NCBI GenBank assembly: GCA_036345935.2
Contig: JADWOT020000008.1
Location: 1,782,387-1,846,386 of the forward strand
Length of the DNA: 64,000 nucleotides
Source: Taenia hydatigena
Lineage: Eukaryota; Platyhelminthes; Cestoda; Cyclophyllidea; Taeniidae
Direction: 5' to 3'
The first letter of the stretch is position 1; each line of letters opens with the position of its first letter. Of this stretch, positions 46,400 to 59,495 are shown in pieces. The notes beneath the pieces are model-generated. The model worked only from the letters and a program-made list of their open reading frames with translations. It searched no databases and was not told where the DNA came from. The position numbers were made by a program, and so were the translations under genes.

Positions 46400-49300
46400 G
46401 TGTCGAATCATTGCCGAGCCCTTCACTATTATTAGGCTCTATGTACTGTAACACGTAGAGCGCCTAACTCGTGGTCTCGAATTGGGAGACTGCTTCGAGT
46501 TCCCACTACATTATCTGCCTTCCGAGCCTTCCCAGTAACATCAGGCTCTACAGTATGCGTCAATAGGATGCTTTTTATCACAGTCTTATGCCTTTATTCA
46601 TCGTCAAGGCAGTCTCGGGCAGTGATGGCCCAATCAAGTAGAAAGTGCTAACGCCTGGCTGTGCGAATGATTAACAACAGCCTGCAGGGACCAAAGGACA
46701 GCAGCACAGAGCATTAGCTGAGTAAGAGCTCTGCCAGCACCTATAGTTAAAATGAATTGCCTCTGTTTTCCTTCCACGTGCTTCTACTTCCCTTGTTTTC
46801 GATTACAATACATTAAGCAGAATTATTTGCTTGCTATAATGAACTTAGGGCAGACCATATCATATACCCTACCCAAGCGCACTAGCATTTGATTGTGGTG
46901 ACTACTGACTCAGGACCTGCAAATGCGTGGCTCTGTTCAGCCAATTGCCATGCTTTTTGTGTGGTATTCACTCCCACCTTTCATTAGCTCTTAGGTGGTT
47001 CCACACGAGTTGGTTGTGACAGAGGCGTCTTTGTAAAAAGGCGTCTCCACATCACACTTGCTTCGACGTCTCCGCCTCTTTGGGCATGGTGCTCTTCACT
47101 GTGTACTGAGAAGCGCCAGCCATATTGCGCGTGGCGCCGCCAAGTCAATATTTACTGCCAAGTGTTGTAAAATCTACAGCAAACAGTTGCAGGATCTCTT
47201 TCAACCCTAAGAATCACTATCCAAACATTATCTTACTGATTCGTAAATTACGTTTACGATGTGGAGTTAACTGGTAGCCTTGACTTTAGCGAGCTTATGA
47301 AAGAAAAATGGGATTGAAGTAATAGGCTACCACATCACCGACATCAAAGAAGCAAGCATCAAAGCATCCTTTAAAACGACATGTGATGATTTATTTTTCA
47401 ATAGTTGCTTGAACCATTAATTGGACTGGGCCCATTTGGTGCAGTTAGCTTCACATAATCCTGTCACACAACTCACGATGAATTAACAATGGACTTTTGC
47501 TGCAGATGAAATGTTTTCTAATTTTTACGACATATTTATGCATGCAAATGCTATGCAGAATTTTTATTGAGGCATTTAGAAAGTCTTTATTTTGTTAGTT
47601 AAGCGTCAAGGGAACGTTGATACCTGTTGGCTGAGAAAGCAAATCACAACTTTTGAGTTCCAAATTGCACTAATGTTGGTATCCTTCCCGTTCATCACGC
47701 AAACACAGGCTACCTCCACGCCACGACTTCACATTAAGACAATCTTGATTTTAACTCCTGCTGCGGTTTCACTAAGTGCGTTCCGGTCTGTGTTTGTGCT
47801 GTAAATGTCAAGAAATTGAGAATAGGCGTTTTTTGGGAACGAAGCTTGTCGCCTACTTACTTAGCGATGTCCTCTTTTGCAAACATGTACCGCCGTATTC
47901 GACGATCTTGACATTTTGCTTGCGTTTTAGGATGTTCAGTAAATTTTAATCCCAAAAGCTTCGAATTCGAAAGGACATTAGTAATCTTAGAACAATGCCG
48001 GAAGCATCGCATTTCATCATTTCTTCGCGAATGCGTTAAGTCCCTTCATTCATAAATTGTAGCATCGCATTTGATGTCCACCCATTTATATGGTGTTGTT
48101 CAGCGAGATTCACCAGCTTTATTTTAATGGGGAAGAAAAGCATCACAGCTTAGGGAACACAATGATTGAGAATTCACAGTGTGCGGAGGGGCTTGTGAGA
48201 TATTTTGCACACAAAGGCTTTGAATAGCTGCATTTGGAGATCTTCCAGATTCATTGTAAACAGATGTATTTTATGTGTCTGCTGAGGTTGACAGGTGGTC
48301 AGTGGTATCAGCACAGTTCACTTTGGTTCAGTGCATGCAGCGCATGTAATTGAAGCATCTTCTTCATTATGCAAAAACAGTGCTACTAACAAACACACTC
48401 GAGTAAGGGCAATTAATCAGAAGACATGTAGTATGACACGTAGTGATTTTGCCAGGTCTAATTGATCGTTTAAAACAGGCGTGTTGAAATGTTTTGGAGT
48501 AATAGTTAATGCAGAAATATGGCACCCTAGAACAATCTTGAACGAAGGCGACTTAGACACGAGTCGTAAAAAACACAGCGATTATTTTTATCGTCTTTAC
48601 AATTCAAAGCCCATATTTGAGAATTAGGCAAGTATCCTGCACAAATGAAACGGAAGCATATAATGCCATCCGTGGAGACAAAAGATGGCACAATATGCAT
48701 CACATAATTTTCACAATCTTGACCAGCTGTGTCCAAATATTAATGAGTAATTTGTAGTGCTTGCCATTGGAAATGGACAGTGTTTTGCGGGTTTCGGTTC
48801 ACCTCTTAAAGCAAATATTCGTCGGTTAGTTTCTGCAAAAATGAATCATCGCGGAATCTGTTGTTGTAATTGCAATTGAAGCAAAATGCTGCTAGAGTAA
48901 ATACATCTACGAGCATTGCTCCACTAGCCCTTCGTTTCCAAATTAATCCTACGTGCAAAATGCCTCTTTGCCATTTGTTCCCTTGGGTACGACTCATGAT
49001 TTCTTTATTCCCTCCCATGCAAACAACTTGTTCAACTTGCCTAAATGATAGGGCTGACCAGATGTAACAGTGCTTAATGAATTTTGTCTCATCAACTTTT
49101 ATTTGGAATGCGAAATTGAAGAAACCTTTGTAAGTCAGCATCAAAGTTTAACCGGTGCTCACGCCGACATCAAAGAAACGTAGCCTCAATTTTGGCAATG
49201 ATTTGACACGTGCGACCTTGGTTTTTTGGGCTATAGATTGGGGGATAAATCTTCACATATTCCTGTCACTCATGACATGGTGAAGTGTGAGACTGTGGAT

Positions 49301-49920
49301 ACGGGGATGAAGCCATCCAGCGATAAAACGGGTCCTGATGTTAAAAACGCATTATTTCGCTAGATAATGCTCGAGTAGCTTACAAATTGGGGCCTGCTTG
49401 CAATGCTCTATCATGCTTAGCAAACGTTAAGTAGATGTGTGTTTCATTTGACAAATAAGCATGAAACAGGTTCTGAGCCCCAACTACTTAGGCACATTAC
49501 ACCATTGACATTCCGATTTTATAATGCTTCTGTGTATCACATACAATAAAGCCCAGTGAACGCACTCGAAATACAATGAATTAATTTAGAAGCAACAACG
49601 CGACTCACTGGCGTTACGGAAATTAATTAACCTTCAAAACAGGAGCAGTATTTGTGTAGAAATTAAACGGTTCGCACAGCGGAAAGATGCAGAATCGGTC
49701 CAGCAAAAAAAACAGAACACATTTGCAACATGCGGAACAGAGTGATCAGTGAAGGTGCATGAATAGTAGCGAAACGAAATTGGTTAAAAGGTATTAATTA
49801 AAGAAATTTGCATGCGCTTAAAAATTTCCTTAAAGTAATTAGCAGATATTTGCCCCACAGATGCAGATCCATACAACAGGCGCGTCGATTAAAAATCGCC
49901 AGAGAGACACCCACACGTTG
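46400..49920. other. Unassigned DNA
   Basis: Short frames without splice support. No repeat was matched with confidence. Confidence 0.35.
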
Positions 49921-49928
49921 AAAGCAAC

Positions 49929-49935
49929 TATAAAA
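49929..49935 (+). promoter_or_regulatory. TATA-box-like TATAAAA
   Basis: TATAAAA lies 48 bases before the ATG at 49,977, a suitable distance for a start site near 49,960 that would skip the earlier ATG at 49,947. Such motifs occur often by chance in AT-rich DNA. Confidence 0.3.
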
Positions 49936-49976
49936 CTCGTAGAAATATGACAGAGGCATTTATCTTAAATCAAAAC

Positions 49977-50139
49977 ATGCAAAGTTATACAAAACTTCTC
50001 GTGATACTGTTTATCACATACTTGGCGGTAGAAAACAAAGCGCGACCGATGGCAGCATACAATAAAAGAGATAAACTCGCAAATGTCTCTCTCTCAATCA
50101 CGAATGGTAATGATCTCAAATGTTCTGTGGGCTATTCTG
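49977..50139 (+). CDS. Possible first exon of a small secreted peptide
   Basis: From ATG at 49,977 the product starts MQSYTKLLVILFITYLAVEN, a likely signal peptide, followed by KARPMAAYNKRDKLA, which carries a KR dibasic site. The exon ends in phase 1 at TTCTG|GTGAGC (50,139). Without splicing the frame ends at TAG at 50,177, giving 66 residues. An upstream in-frame ATG at 49,947 is possible. The function is unknown. A peptide precursor or secreted exon-1 type gene would fit, but no mature peptide family is recognised. Confidence 0.4.
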
Positions 50140-50765
50140 GTGAGCATCTAAGTCTGGCCCCAGTGCACTTGAAATAGTTGTTTCATTTGCGGCTCAAAGA
50201 CCTTGACCTCGTCCGTGTTATGATCGTTGAATCCTTGGACTGTTACGCGAATCACATGAGACGTGCACCGCAAATGCAAAAGAATACACGATTGGTTTGC
50301 TGACGGAAGAAAAGAAGACATAATGCTGCCAGCTAAACGGCAATGGTAATTTTGAAGACTACCAAATTTCCAATGATGTATTCAAGTATCGTCACCTATT
50401 CCATCGACCACGCGAAAAAAACAATGAACAGAACACGTTGAGAGCCATATCGACCCGTCAATGTGCTCTTTATCCCTTCGCTAAACTTCGTGTCCTTGTA
50501 CTTTGACGTAACGATTTGACCAACGTTTCTGTAGTCTTTGCTGCCATAACATAGGACCAGAATGCACTGGCTATCATCCGTAGTTGTTGCAACGCGGATA
50601 TGGCGAATAGCGGTTAAAAGTTATGCGGATGATTGAAATTCGGTAATCTCATACGGATAAAATAATTTAGCAATTTCAAGGTTGCGTTGGATGTATATGT
50701 TTTGTCTGTGGGTATGCATTACTCCTTACTGATCATACTAAAACTAGAATCTTGGGTGAGCAGTT

Positions 50766-50960
50766 TCAAGCTACTGAAAATATTGGTCCTTTTGGTACTT
50801 GTGATGATGCTGAGTCAGAGATAAATGTAGGTGTGTCCGCTTCTGACGATGAAGCTTCGGTGGTAATTGAAGGGAACATGATTTGAAATCGAATCTTCTC
50901 CTTGCTTTGCAATTTACTCAGGTAAGAACAAACCTCATTTTGCGAGTAGGTTTGATGCAT
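50766..50960 (-). CDS. Candidate exon, Ser/Thr-rich, unknown
   Basis: A 64-codon minus-strand frame reading SKLQSKEKIRFQIMFPS, then SSSEADTPTFISDSASSQVP, and ending GPIFSVA at TGA. The composition is typical of a disordered protein tail. Splice sites are not clear. The plus-strand frame over the same bases looks less like protein. Confidence 0.3.
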   Translation of the reverse strand: MHQTYSQNEVCSYLSKLQSKEKIRFQIMFPSITTEASSSEADTPTFISDSASSQVPKGPIFSVA

Positions 50961-51563
50961 GCTTGGCCCTTGCCGTCTTTAATATGCGTGCCTAAGGAGA
51001 GAAACTGCAGTTATTCTTCTTTCCTGTCTACCCACATCTACATCGTGCTATTTACCATTCAAGTTGTTCTATTATCCATTTAGACAGAATCTATCGTGTC
51101 TATGTAATTTAACATGGATAAGATTGTACCATTTTCCAAACTGGGGCTTGTGCACGATCTTTTTTCATCGATGGACTGAATCGCCTCTTCTACGACATCA
51201 GCAAGTGTGATTTGTAGAAGCATAGGTCGAGGTAGTAAAGATTCTGCTGGGAACGGGATGTCGATGTGCTGTCTACACTACCCTTAGACTAGACGTCGAT
51301 CTGCTGATTTGATTGGTAGGTTTATCATAGAAATTGGCCACGATTGGGATTTTTTCTCTACGTTTCATTCTGTTTCTTTGGATACGGAGACGTTTTTGGT
51401 TTGGAATCCCTTCGCTAAGGTGATAAAAGAGCTAGAACATTGAGCTTTGCTACTAAAAACGGAAACTAGAGAGCACGTGGAGCAATACACCAGCCTAATG
51501 CGTTCTTTGGTAAAATTGTTAGAAGTCGGCTAACTTTGGCACGATGCAATAATTTCTGCGTTC

Positions 51564-51782
51564 ATGGTATTGTGGACAGAAAGCACATGCGTTCTCGTCA
51601 TTAAGTGCAGCCTTTTGCACCTGCGGCAGATACTTCCGATTGGACAGAAAACACGCTTTGGTGACTTACGGCTAAATGTACCTTCGTTAGAGCCACTTTT
51701 AACCCACCCGTTTATCTTGTATCCCACTTATTTGCACGGATCGCGAGAAAGCGTTTATGACATTACCGATGCTCATCAATAA
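51564..51782 (+). CDS. Candidate exon, unknown
   Basis: A 72-codon frame. A CGGCAG near 51,628 could be an acceptor, after which it reads LPIGQKTRFGDLRLNVPSLE and ends SRESVYDITDAHQ at TAA. No family is recognised. The minus-strand shadow frame is shorter and less protein-like. Confidence 0.3.
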   Translation: MVLWTESTCVLVIKCSLLHLRQILPIGQKTRFGDLRLNVPSLEPLLTHPFILYPTYLHGSRESVYDITDAHQ

Positions 51783-52739
51783 TTAGCAAGACTGCTGTTT
51801 CTGTCCATTGATCATGCTCCTGACTAAATTTGCCTACATTCGTACTTGACCATGCCTCTTGTTTAGCTTTTCGTTGAAGTGCATCTACTCACAGGATTTT
51901 TGATGAATACGAACGAGAATTGCCAGAGTGCTTACTTCAATTTTCTGGTGCTTGCGTTAATCAATGGAGTATACCAGATGTTGATAAATGATGCATTATT
52001 CAACGTCATAACTCGTGCAACTATTCGCAGCGGAATGCAATGCCTACCTCCAAATAAACGATTTTCTTTTTAATTCATACCAGCTAATAATGCATTACGC
52101 ATTGACGCATCAATTTAACATGTTCCAGCAAATAAATTCTTGAACGGAAAGCTTACGACTGTGTTACCCCTTTCTGTTGCCTCGCGAATTAGGAGAAAGC
52201 CTTATTCTTTCGGGATCGTGTGCTATTTTGGCTTCCATCCAATTTCTTCAAGTCGTAAGGCAGTTGTTATTTGTGTTTATAAAGCTGCAAGTTAGGTTAC
52301 AAAGGCGCTGCATTTTTTGGGTGCATGAAATTTGTTGACCTAACAATGAAGGACACCTCAGCATGTGCAAATACACGAGCACTTTGGCTCGAGGTGGAGG
52401 CGTTCTTAGCACGACAGCTGTCTGTTTAAAAATTTAGCTGGTTTCTTCATTAAGTCAGCTTTTGAAGTCTTCAGTTATAGGTGAGATCATGTTTGTCAGT
52501 AATTGGTTTTAACTTTGATACACTTAGCGAGAAACGCATGAAGACCATCCGACTGCACTTATATTTATTTTCTAGAAGGGAGTGCAACAACAGCTTGCAA
52601 GCCATAGTGTTAGCACCTGCAAATAACCTGATACTTTTTCTTAAGGTTTAGTTAGATTTTCCTACTCTAAATGATGCAAGGCTCGGTAAAGCATTAGTGA
52701 GCCCCAGGACTGAGGACTTGGCCTACTATCTGAATTGCT

Positions 52740-52960
52740 AATAATATGCTGCTGTATAGCTGATTTTATGCAAGGCATCAAATTGCTAGGTTTGAACTTA
52801 ATGTAGCACCAGACGCATACATTTTAGACTGGCTAGTTTCAGAAAAGTAAGGAGTTAGGACCTGTTTAGCTAGGCGGAATTGTTGGGTTTGGATTCAAAA
52901 GCTCCACTTTTTTGTCAAAGAGAATTTGCGGGTGGCCATTAAAACGGTTTCATAGGCGGA
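52740..52960 (+). repeat. Repeat R2, 3' fragment
   Basis: Resembles 31,550-31,760: a GCTGTATAGCTGA-like start, then the block around TTGAACTTAATG, and the block before AAAGCTCCACTTTTTTGTCA (compare AAGTTCTACTTTTTGGTCAG). It is diverged but ordered the same way. Confidence 0.6.
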
Positions 52961-55059
52961 ATGAAAACTGGCTTAATACAAACTGCAAGAATACCAAAGC
53001 CCCTTACAATGATTGCAGTGGTTAATTCCGTCACCAATGATCTGTAGGTGGTATTAGCATTGGTGCAGTCCAGTTCTTACACGGGCATTATTGAAAAGAA
53101 TAGCTTTTACTGCACTGATGTAAACACGCGGAATGCATTCCATCACAGATAAGAAATTATGCATGCATTAGACTTGCAATAGGAATGAAAGCATAGCCGG
53201 TTGTGGAAAATTACTCCACTTTGGAGGAATGAGCTTTCCCAAAATAACTAAAGGTTTCGTGCAGATAGATAATGAAAACTATTTTGATAATTACTTATCT
53301 TTCTCAACCAGCTGACATGAACAGAGTAAGCTTTATTCAAGCTAACCTCAAAAGCTAGTGAACGGTGAATCTACCCTTGATCTGTATTGTCTAGGAATGG
53401 TCTCTTTTACCCTGCCTCTAAATATTTGCTCAGTTTGAGATGCCAGTGGAAAAGTTCATGCCACATTTCCGAAAGGAATGGGCAGAGTACTCATAAATTA
53501 CTCATCATGGACTTGGTGCCTTAACCCCTTCCAGTCCTTTTATTCTAGGGGCTCAATTTTATCCTTTCTTTGTTTTTTGGCTCAATCTGACTGTCATTGT
53601 GGGTTGTTTGAGTGAAGGTCGAGTAGAAGAACATTCAATGTCACAAGCTGAGCATGCTTCGACCACGTTATTCATACACATCCTTTTAGTGCGGCAAATA
53701 ATGCTTCACACAAGCATTAAGGATTCGTCTATTTTAAAACGTTAATGCCATTTTAAATTGTCAGGAAAATGCAAATTAGAGAAACAAAATCACAGCAGCC
53801 TTTGTGCGGGGCAGGTTCTTGCAATTATTGTTCTGGGAAAGTGTTAATCACAGGGATCGCTCTTTCTTTATTGCGTCTAGTTCTTATACCTGGCTAACGA
53901 TTATTATAAGTTGTTCATTTTGTCAAAGTTTGCTTGTATTGATTAATTTGACTAAGCGGTGCCTCACTCTACACGATACTGTTCGGACCTATTGTACACA
54001 AATTGATGATTAAGCCATTTATGGGATAATACTCTCATAGCTTACAGGGGATTTACATCCACTGAAGGCTATTGGAGCAGTACAGACTCACTGATACAAA
54101 GCTACTAAGACGCTGTCGACCTTCAAAGCGCACCATTCATTCAAGTCTGCATGCGAAACTGTTAAAATGATCTGTACAAAATCTTGGTTAACCTAGACAG
54201 ACTTCATAGAATTGATAGCAGTATGTATGGGCGCAACGAATTTATTGAGTAACTTGAGGGCAAGACGGTACTCTCGTCTTCTTCCGCTCGGATACTGCTA
54301 CGTAAATGACAAACATGGGCGATACATCTGCGATAAAACATCCACTCTATTTCTCAAATCATCCAAGTAGGAATTCCATTTTTTCATCACTTAAGACGCT
54401 GTAATGATTTTATGGGAGAAGCATTGGAACACATAGCAAGCCGACCTTGCAAAAGTGTTTGTTCCATATTTATAAAAAGCAGCTTTATTGGCGAGAATGG
54501 AGTAGTAGCCTCAAACAGGAGGTGAGTAGCTTGTATCATGACCAAATAAAAACCTTGCCTTACAGTTTATGCTTAACTACCTTGTGTTTGGTTTCCCAAT
54601 ATAAATGCGCACTTAAGCCTTTTGATTCCATGCAAATTTTATGTCCGAAAAGGGAATTCGGGGCGACTCAGGCTATCACCAAATGTAAAACGCATGTAAT
54701 ATCACTAACTGCCTTACACACAAGAGTAGCAGCGGATTTTAGTCACAGCGATGTGTTTAAAGCACGAATAGGTGCTCAGATAGCACTTGAATGTAGGGTT
54801 GGGCAAAGGTAGGAAACCATCACGGCGGTGGCAACAGCTGCTGGTTTATTAATGGACCGCTGACGCCGCGCTGCTGCACTCACGGTTGCTGGCGTCCAGT
54901 ACTGCACTGGGCTTTTGGCACTGGTGGTGGTGATGGTGCAGATGGGGTGATATGGTGTCACTCCAACTGCTCGATTATCGCAACACGCCACCACCATACG
55001 TTGCAGGTACAATACAGGCCTGCTCTATACCAATGCAGTGGCAATAGCAACATCTCAGT

Positions 55060-55385
55060 TATTAGGCGTCCGGAGTTGGTGTGTAATCGCGTACAGCATC
55101 CATACCACCCAAGCAGCTAATCGTCAGACTCATGGCTAGTAAATGCACCCTTCGTTCGCATGATCCAATTACGCGATTTATGCTTGAGGGCCTTCAAATT
55201 TCAGACCAAAATTCACTGCACTTTTAAGGCCTCAATGGTAATGCGTTATACATCTGCCACGTATCATCCTGCGCTGTGGTCGAAGAGAGTACGTTGGCAT
55301 TCGTTGGAAGTGCACTGGATCCTATATAGCGCCATGTTGGTGCGGAAACTGAGGGCGAAGTTACATCTGCACTTGTAGTCGCATT
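55060..55385 (-). repeat. Probable R2 fragment, inverted
   Basis: CATCCATACCACCCAAGCAG near 55,099 resembles CACTCATACTACCCAAGCAG near 20,744. The block after CTGTGGTCGAAGAGAGT near 55,275 resembles the block at about 20,890. The order is kept. The match is patchy, so this needs an alignment. Confidence 0.4.
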
Positions 55386-55399
55386 TGTCACTCCATCAC

Positions 55400-58300
55400 A
55401 TACTATTTTGACTCACGATTTCCCAGGCCTCGCAGTGCTTGCTATTGTCAAGAAAAGAGCAGCATGGGGTAATAACTTAAAATAATAGGTATTTTATGGA
55501 TTAGCTTCAAAAAATGGACTGACAAAGAGCAACGGTTGCAAGCGAATACAAAGCCTGCTACAGTTAAGGCATGTTGTGCATAATAAATAATAAAAAAATA
55601 ATGATTCAGTCTTTCAGCTGTCATTTGGACTTGTTTTTTGTCCTATGCCGCTCTTAATTATTCCACTTCCTTGGTTTGTGCTGCCACCTCTTATTGGGTC
55701 CTTCGTTAATCATGCCAGCGTAATTCGCAACTTGAGGATAGCTTGGGCCCGACAAATAGTGAATGGAACAAGAAAAGGAGTAGTGCTTGACACTGCCTAA
55801 TGAGGTGAAAGCCTAACACACGTAAAACCACGATCTTGGACCCTTTTCGTCACCGAGCAGCGTGACAAATTGCTGAATGATTGCAACTGTCATCGGTTGG
55901 GACAACTTCTGATTGGTGTGCTGTTGACGAATAGACGCTGACAGATGGCGTTATGCGTGGCTGTGACTGAAGTGATTGGATTAAAATGACAGCCATGCCC
56001 TCGGTAAAGCGAAGAAGCAATGATAGACCAGCTGCTCTCAGTTGACTTTCGGTGAAAGACCACAGACCAGTAAGTCGGTAGCATTGGGTTCTCGAGAGAA
56101 TCTGCGCGGATGGAAATCCATCAATATATCAGTGCGTATAGGAAAGGTATGAAATTTAATATGGTCTTTTGTGCTCTTACGAGTCTCAACATTAATCAGG
56201 TTGGATTTGAAGCGCTGAGACGTTAGGGTTAGAGTTAGGTGGGTCATATCCACAGTCCATGTCGATTATATGGCAGAAACTTTTAAGACTGAACCTGCGT
56301 AATTAATTAAGCTACCACAAATAGGCGTCGCTGTTGGTTATTTTAATGCAAACTAGGCGATTTAAAACGATGCGTATTCAATGAAAAGAGCAGAAGTACT
56401 TAGCGCATTTAAATGAACACTTTCCTCGTCGAACTGAGTGTAGGCATAAGTTTCAATCTAAGAGAGAGATAGCTCCCTGCCAAATAGGGTCGAGGAGGCA
56501 GACAATATTTAACGCTCTTGCTTAAAAAAGGAGATAGTTGCGAAATAATAATTAATAATAATTACAAAAGACAAATAAAGCATGTTGGAGGTTTCACTGC
56601 AATGCTACTTGACCCGTATGAAATAAACAAACAGGCAGCAAGCGTAGTAAGCTGCACAAGTCCTAATTTTAGAGCGAAATGGAGGAGAATACGGACACAA
56701 GTGAATGAGGAAATGAAAGGCAAGATATAGTGTGTGCAATTGTAGTGCCAATTATTGATATTAAGTGTATTTGGCAGGCGCTGGAGGGATGCGATGAGTT
56801 TAGCCCCGAGCATATTACTACAGTTCAGTGTAATGTGCGTGTGTGCAGGCTAAGATTGCGTTGGATTTGCGAAAGGAAGAATGGAGTAGATGTGACTACA
56901 CTAGTATGACTCGTAGATCACTTACAATCATCAGTCATTCTTACGAAGAGCAGATATGAGCAATCGTTGACTGTATTGCGCTGCATGAATTGCGTTAAGT
57001 AGGAGTGAAGAAATGGGGGTTAACAGGCGGGGGAGGGAAAAAGGCGAAGGGAAGCAGGAAGTTGTGGATTGAATCGCAGCTGACGTGTATCACTGCATGG
57101 CGTGTTTGAGGAGACCTGGAGGGATGCAATGATTTTATCACAGATAACACCTATTCAGTACGGGGTGTATGTAAGTTGAGGTATAATTAAAAATTGGAGC
57201 ACAAGAGAATAACGTGGATGATACAAGAGTGGAGATGATAATGGGATTTACTCCGCTATCAATTATTCATCACGAAGAGCGGGTGCCCACAGCCGTCCAA
57301 ACTATGTCAGGTGATGCAGAAGCGGAGTCCATAATTGCAATGAGCACCGCTTCTCTACATGAATGCGAATCGTTTCATTCGTAGAAAGATTTTGGAAGGA
57401 GACTTGGTAGAAGGGGAAGGAGATGGATTTGAGACAATGCTAAATACGTAGTTACTGCTTCTGCACACGGGAACATTTCACTTCTTCTGTAATTTTTGTT
57501 TTACAAAGTAACGTGCAAGTACCTCTTTGTCATCCATTAACTAGTCATCCTGTCGTGCGTTGACGCCTTGGAGGATACGCATGCAGTCGAAGATTTGGAA
57601 GCTTAGATACACTTCTTACAGAAACGCAGCAAATGTTTATGTTTTATTCTGTATAGATGAAGAGGGACAGTGTTGTCTTCTTTTTTGTGCCTTAACTTGT
57701 CGGAATGGTTGAACTTAATGTCGATAGCTAGAAAGAAGATACTGAAATATGCGCGAGCACATATGACACGATGATCAGGCCTAATGCAAACTCTCCATCG
57801 AATGCTACCATCTGCAGTGTGCAAACTTCGCCTAGTTTTACACTACATAACTTCAAATTCTCTCTTTCTGACATCAAAACCCAAATTTCTTTCTGTAAGT
57901 ACAATGACTGTTGTGTTCACAGTTTTTTTATTAAAACCTCTACTGGTGGAGAGCCAGTAGTAGAAGTATCTTGAGCACTTCTCTCCGAAAGTAAGTAACT
58001 CCATGGATTTACTTCTTAGAACCAATTGCTATTCAGCTACTTTCACATTCAGCATAGTGCATTAAAATCTGTTGCACGGTAAGGCAGTAGGACGTCAAGC
58101 GAGAAGCCTGACACTGTGGCTAAATAGGGAGCGTCCATTTCATGAAGCGCTGGTCCATAAACGGGAAATTGCTGCTATGCAGACTCACCTGGACAGGTAC
58201 TCGATCCTTGCATCATCAGGTTAAAAGTCAATACTATGCCGGCTGAGCTGTACGAAAATTTGTTTGGTAGCCACCTCGGCCCATGACCATCACACCGTAA

Positions 58301-59300
58301 GAGGCTTCTCACCGACGTACTTACGCACGCTTTTCTCCATCAATGCAATAACCGCCATTTCCGCTGCACGTCTTCTCGTTTCTCTCAACCACTCCTCCTC
58401 CTCATTCTACTGGTAGACCGTCGATGCGGCTGCAACTTTCATCACAGACTAAAGACGCATAGCGTAGTAGTGGGAATAGGCACAATCATAGTAGCCTGGA
58501 TCACGTCCACCTCCTTGACCATGGGGTCTACCGTAGTGAGTTAATTGCGTATGCTTTTGTAGTGCCCGCATTCTCATGTTTGCTGTTTGGAGGATATGCG
58601 TATGTGTTTGGGTAAGATTGATGAAGATGGAGAAAGGGAGATGGATCTTGATGCAGCATAAGTGGCTTGGCGTGGCACGATATCCTATTGATGGACTAGT
58701 GATCAGCAACCCCGAATCTCAACTGGACGATGCAACAGGCTTAAATGATTGCAAGGTTTCAAATAAAAAAAACTTTCTTGATTTCCGCACCTTAGACCGA
58801 CCGTACCTTCAAAAGTGTTGCTGTTATCCAAAGAATTATTAATTTCCGCTGCAGCTGTTAGCGCCGTGCTGTCGTGGATCTGTCTTAACTTCATGGATGC
58901 ACCACCATGACCGTTCCCGATTTATTGGCGATCGCTAACAAGGTTAGGCATGCATTGAACCCGTTACGCAATTTTTTGCGCTGACTACTCGAAACCTCAT
59001 ACGGCTCCGCTGGCAGGGAAAGAATTCCTCTTGTGGAATTCGTTGACATATTGCTGCTAACGTCTTTCAATCACGATCGAATTTTATTCGGGACTAGTCG
59101 CATACGCTTGCATCTGTTAGTGAGCTCGAGCAGCAGATACGCATCTTTTTGCTCTCAGTGTTTTATAGACGAAAGCATAAATACGCTGTCACACTGCATC
59201 CATTTCTGATTCTGACTTTCGGCTATGAGTATTATCATCTACCGCAAATTCGTGGAATGATCGACTTACCAGCACCCACGTTTAACCACTTTGGTCAACC
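55400..59300. other. Unassigned DNA
   Basis: Short frames only. The phrase GAGGGATGCAATGA near 57,120 and GAGGGATGCGATGA near 56,785 lie in similar surroundings, suggesting a local degenerate duplication of about 340 bases spacing. No gene is supported. Confidence 0.35.
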
Positions 59301-59331
59301 GCTTCGGGAAATTGTGAGCCAGCAACCGTGG

Positions 59332-59397
59332 GTGGGATTCTAACTCACAATCCTTGGCTCCAGAAACCGGCGTCTTATCCATTAGGTCACCAGAACC
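59332..59397 (-). ncRNA. tRNA-Arg-like sequence (pseudogene or SINE head)
   Basis: On the minus strand it reads GGTGACCTAATGGATAAGAC, then an anticodon-arm-like block, then GGATTGTGAGTTAGAATCCC. The order and spacing follow eukaryotic tRNA-Arg(CCU), with an A box (TGACCTAATGG) and a damaged B box (GTTAGAATCCC for GTTCGAATCCC). The acceptor arms pair only with several wobbles and the anticodon position reads CTG. It is probably not a working tRNA. It lies 33 bases from a second tRNA-like sequence on the other strand. Confidence 0.5.
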
Positions 59398-59430
59398 AGC
59401 TTGCTGTTATCTTACTGCAGCTAGCAACAG

Positions 59431-59495
59431 GGCTTAGTGGTGAAGGGTATGGATCTCGCCATCGGAGCGAAAGTTTTCGGCTTCAAATCTCGGCT
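59431..59495 (+). ncRNA. tRNA-like pol III promoter region
   Basis: GGCTTAGTGGTGAAGG at 59,431 fits an A box and GGCTTCAAATCTCGG at 59,479 fits a B box, at tRNA-like spacing. The anticodon-position loop is GCCATCG, with a weak stem. It may be the head of a SINE running rightward, since no clean cloverleaf forms. No copy of the presumed SINE body was found elsewhere in the window. Confidence 0.4.
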
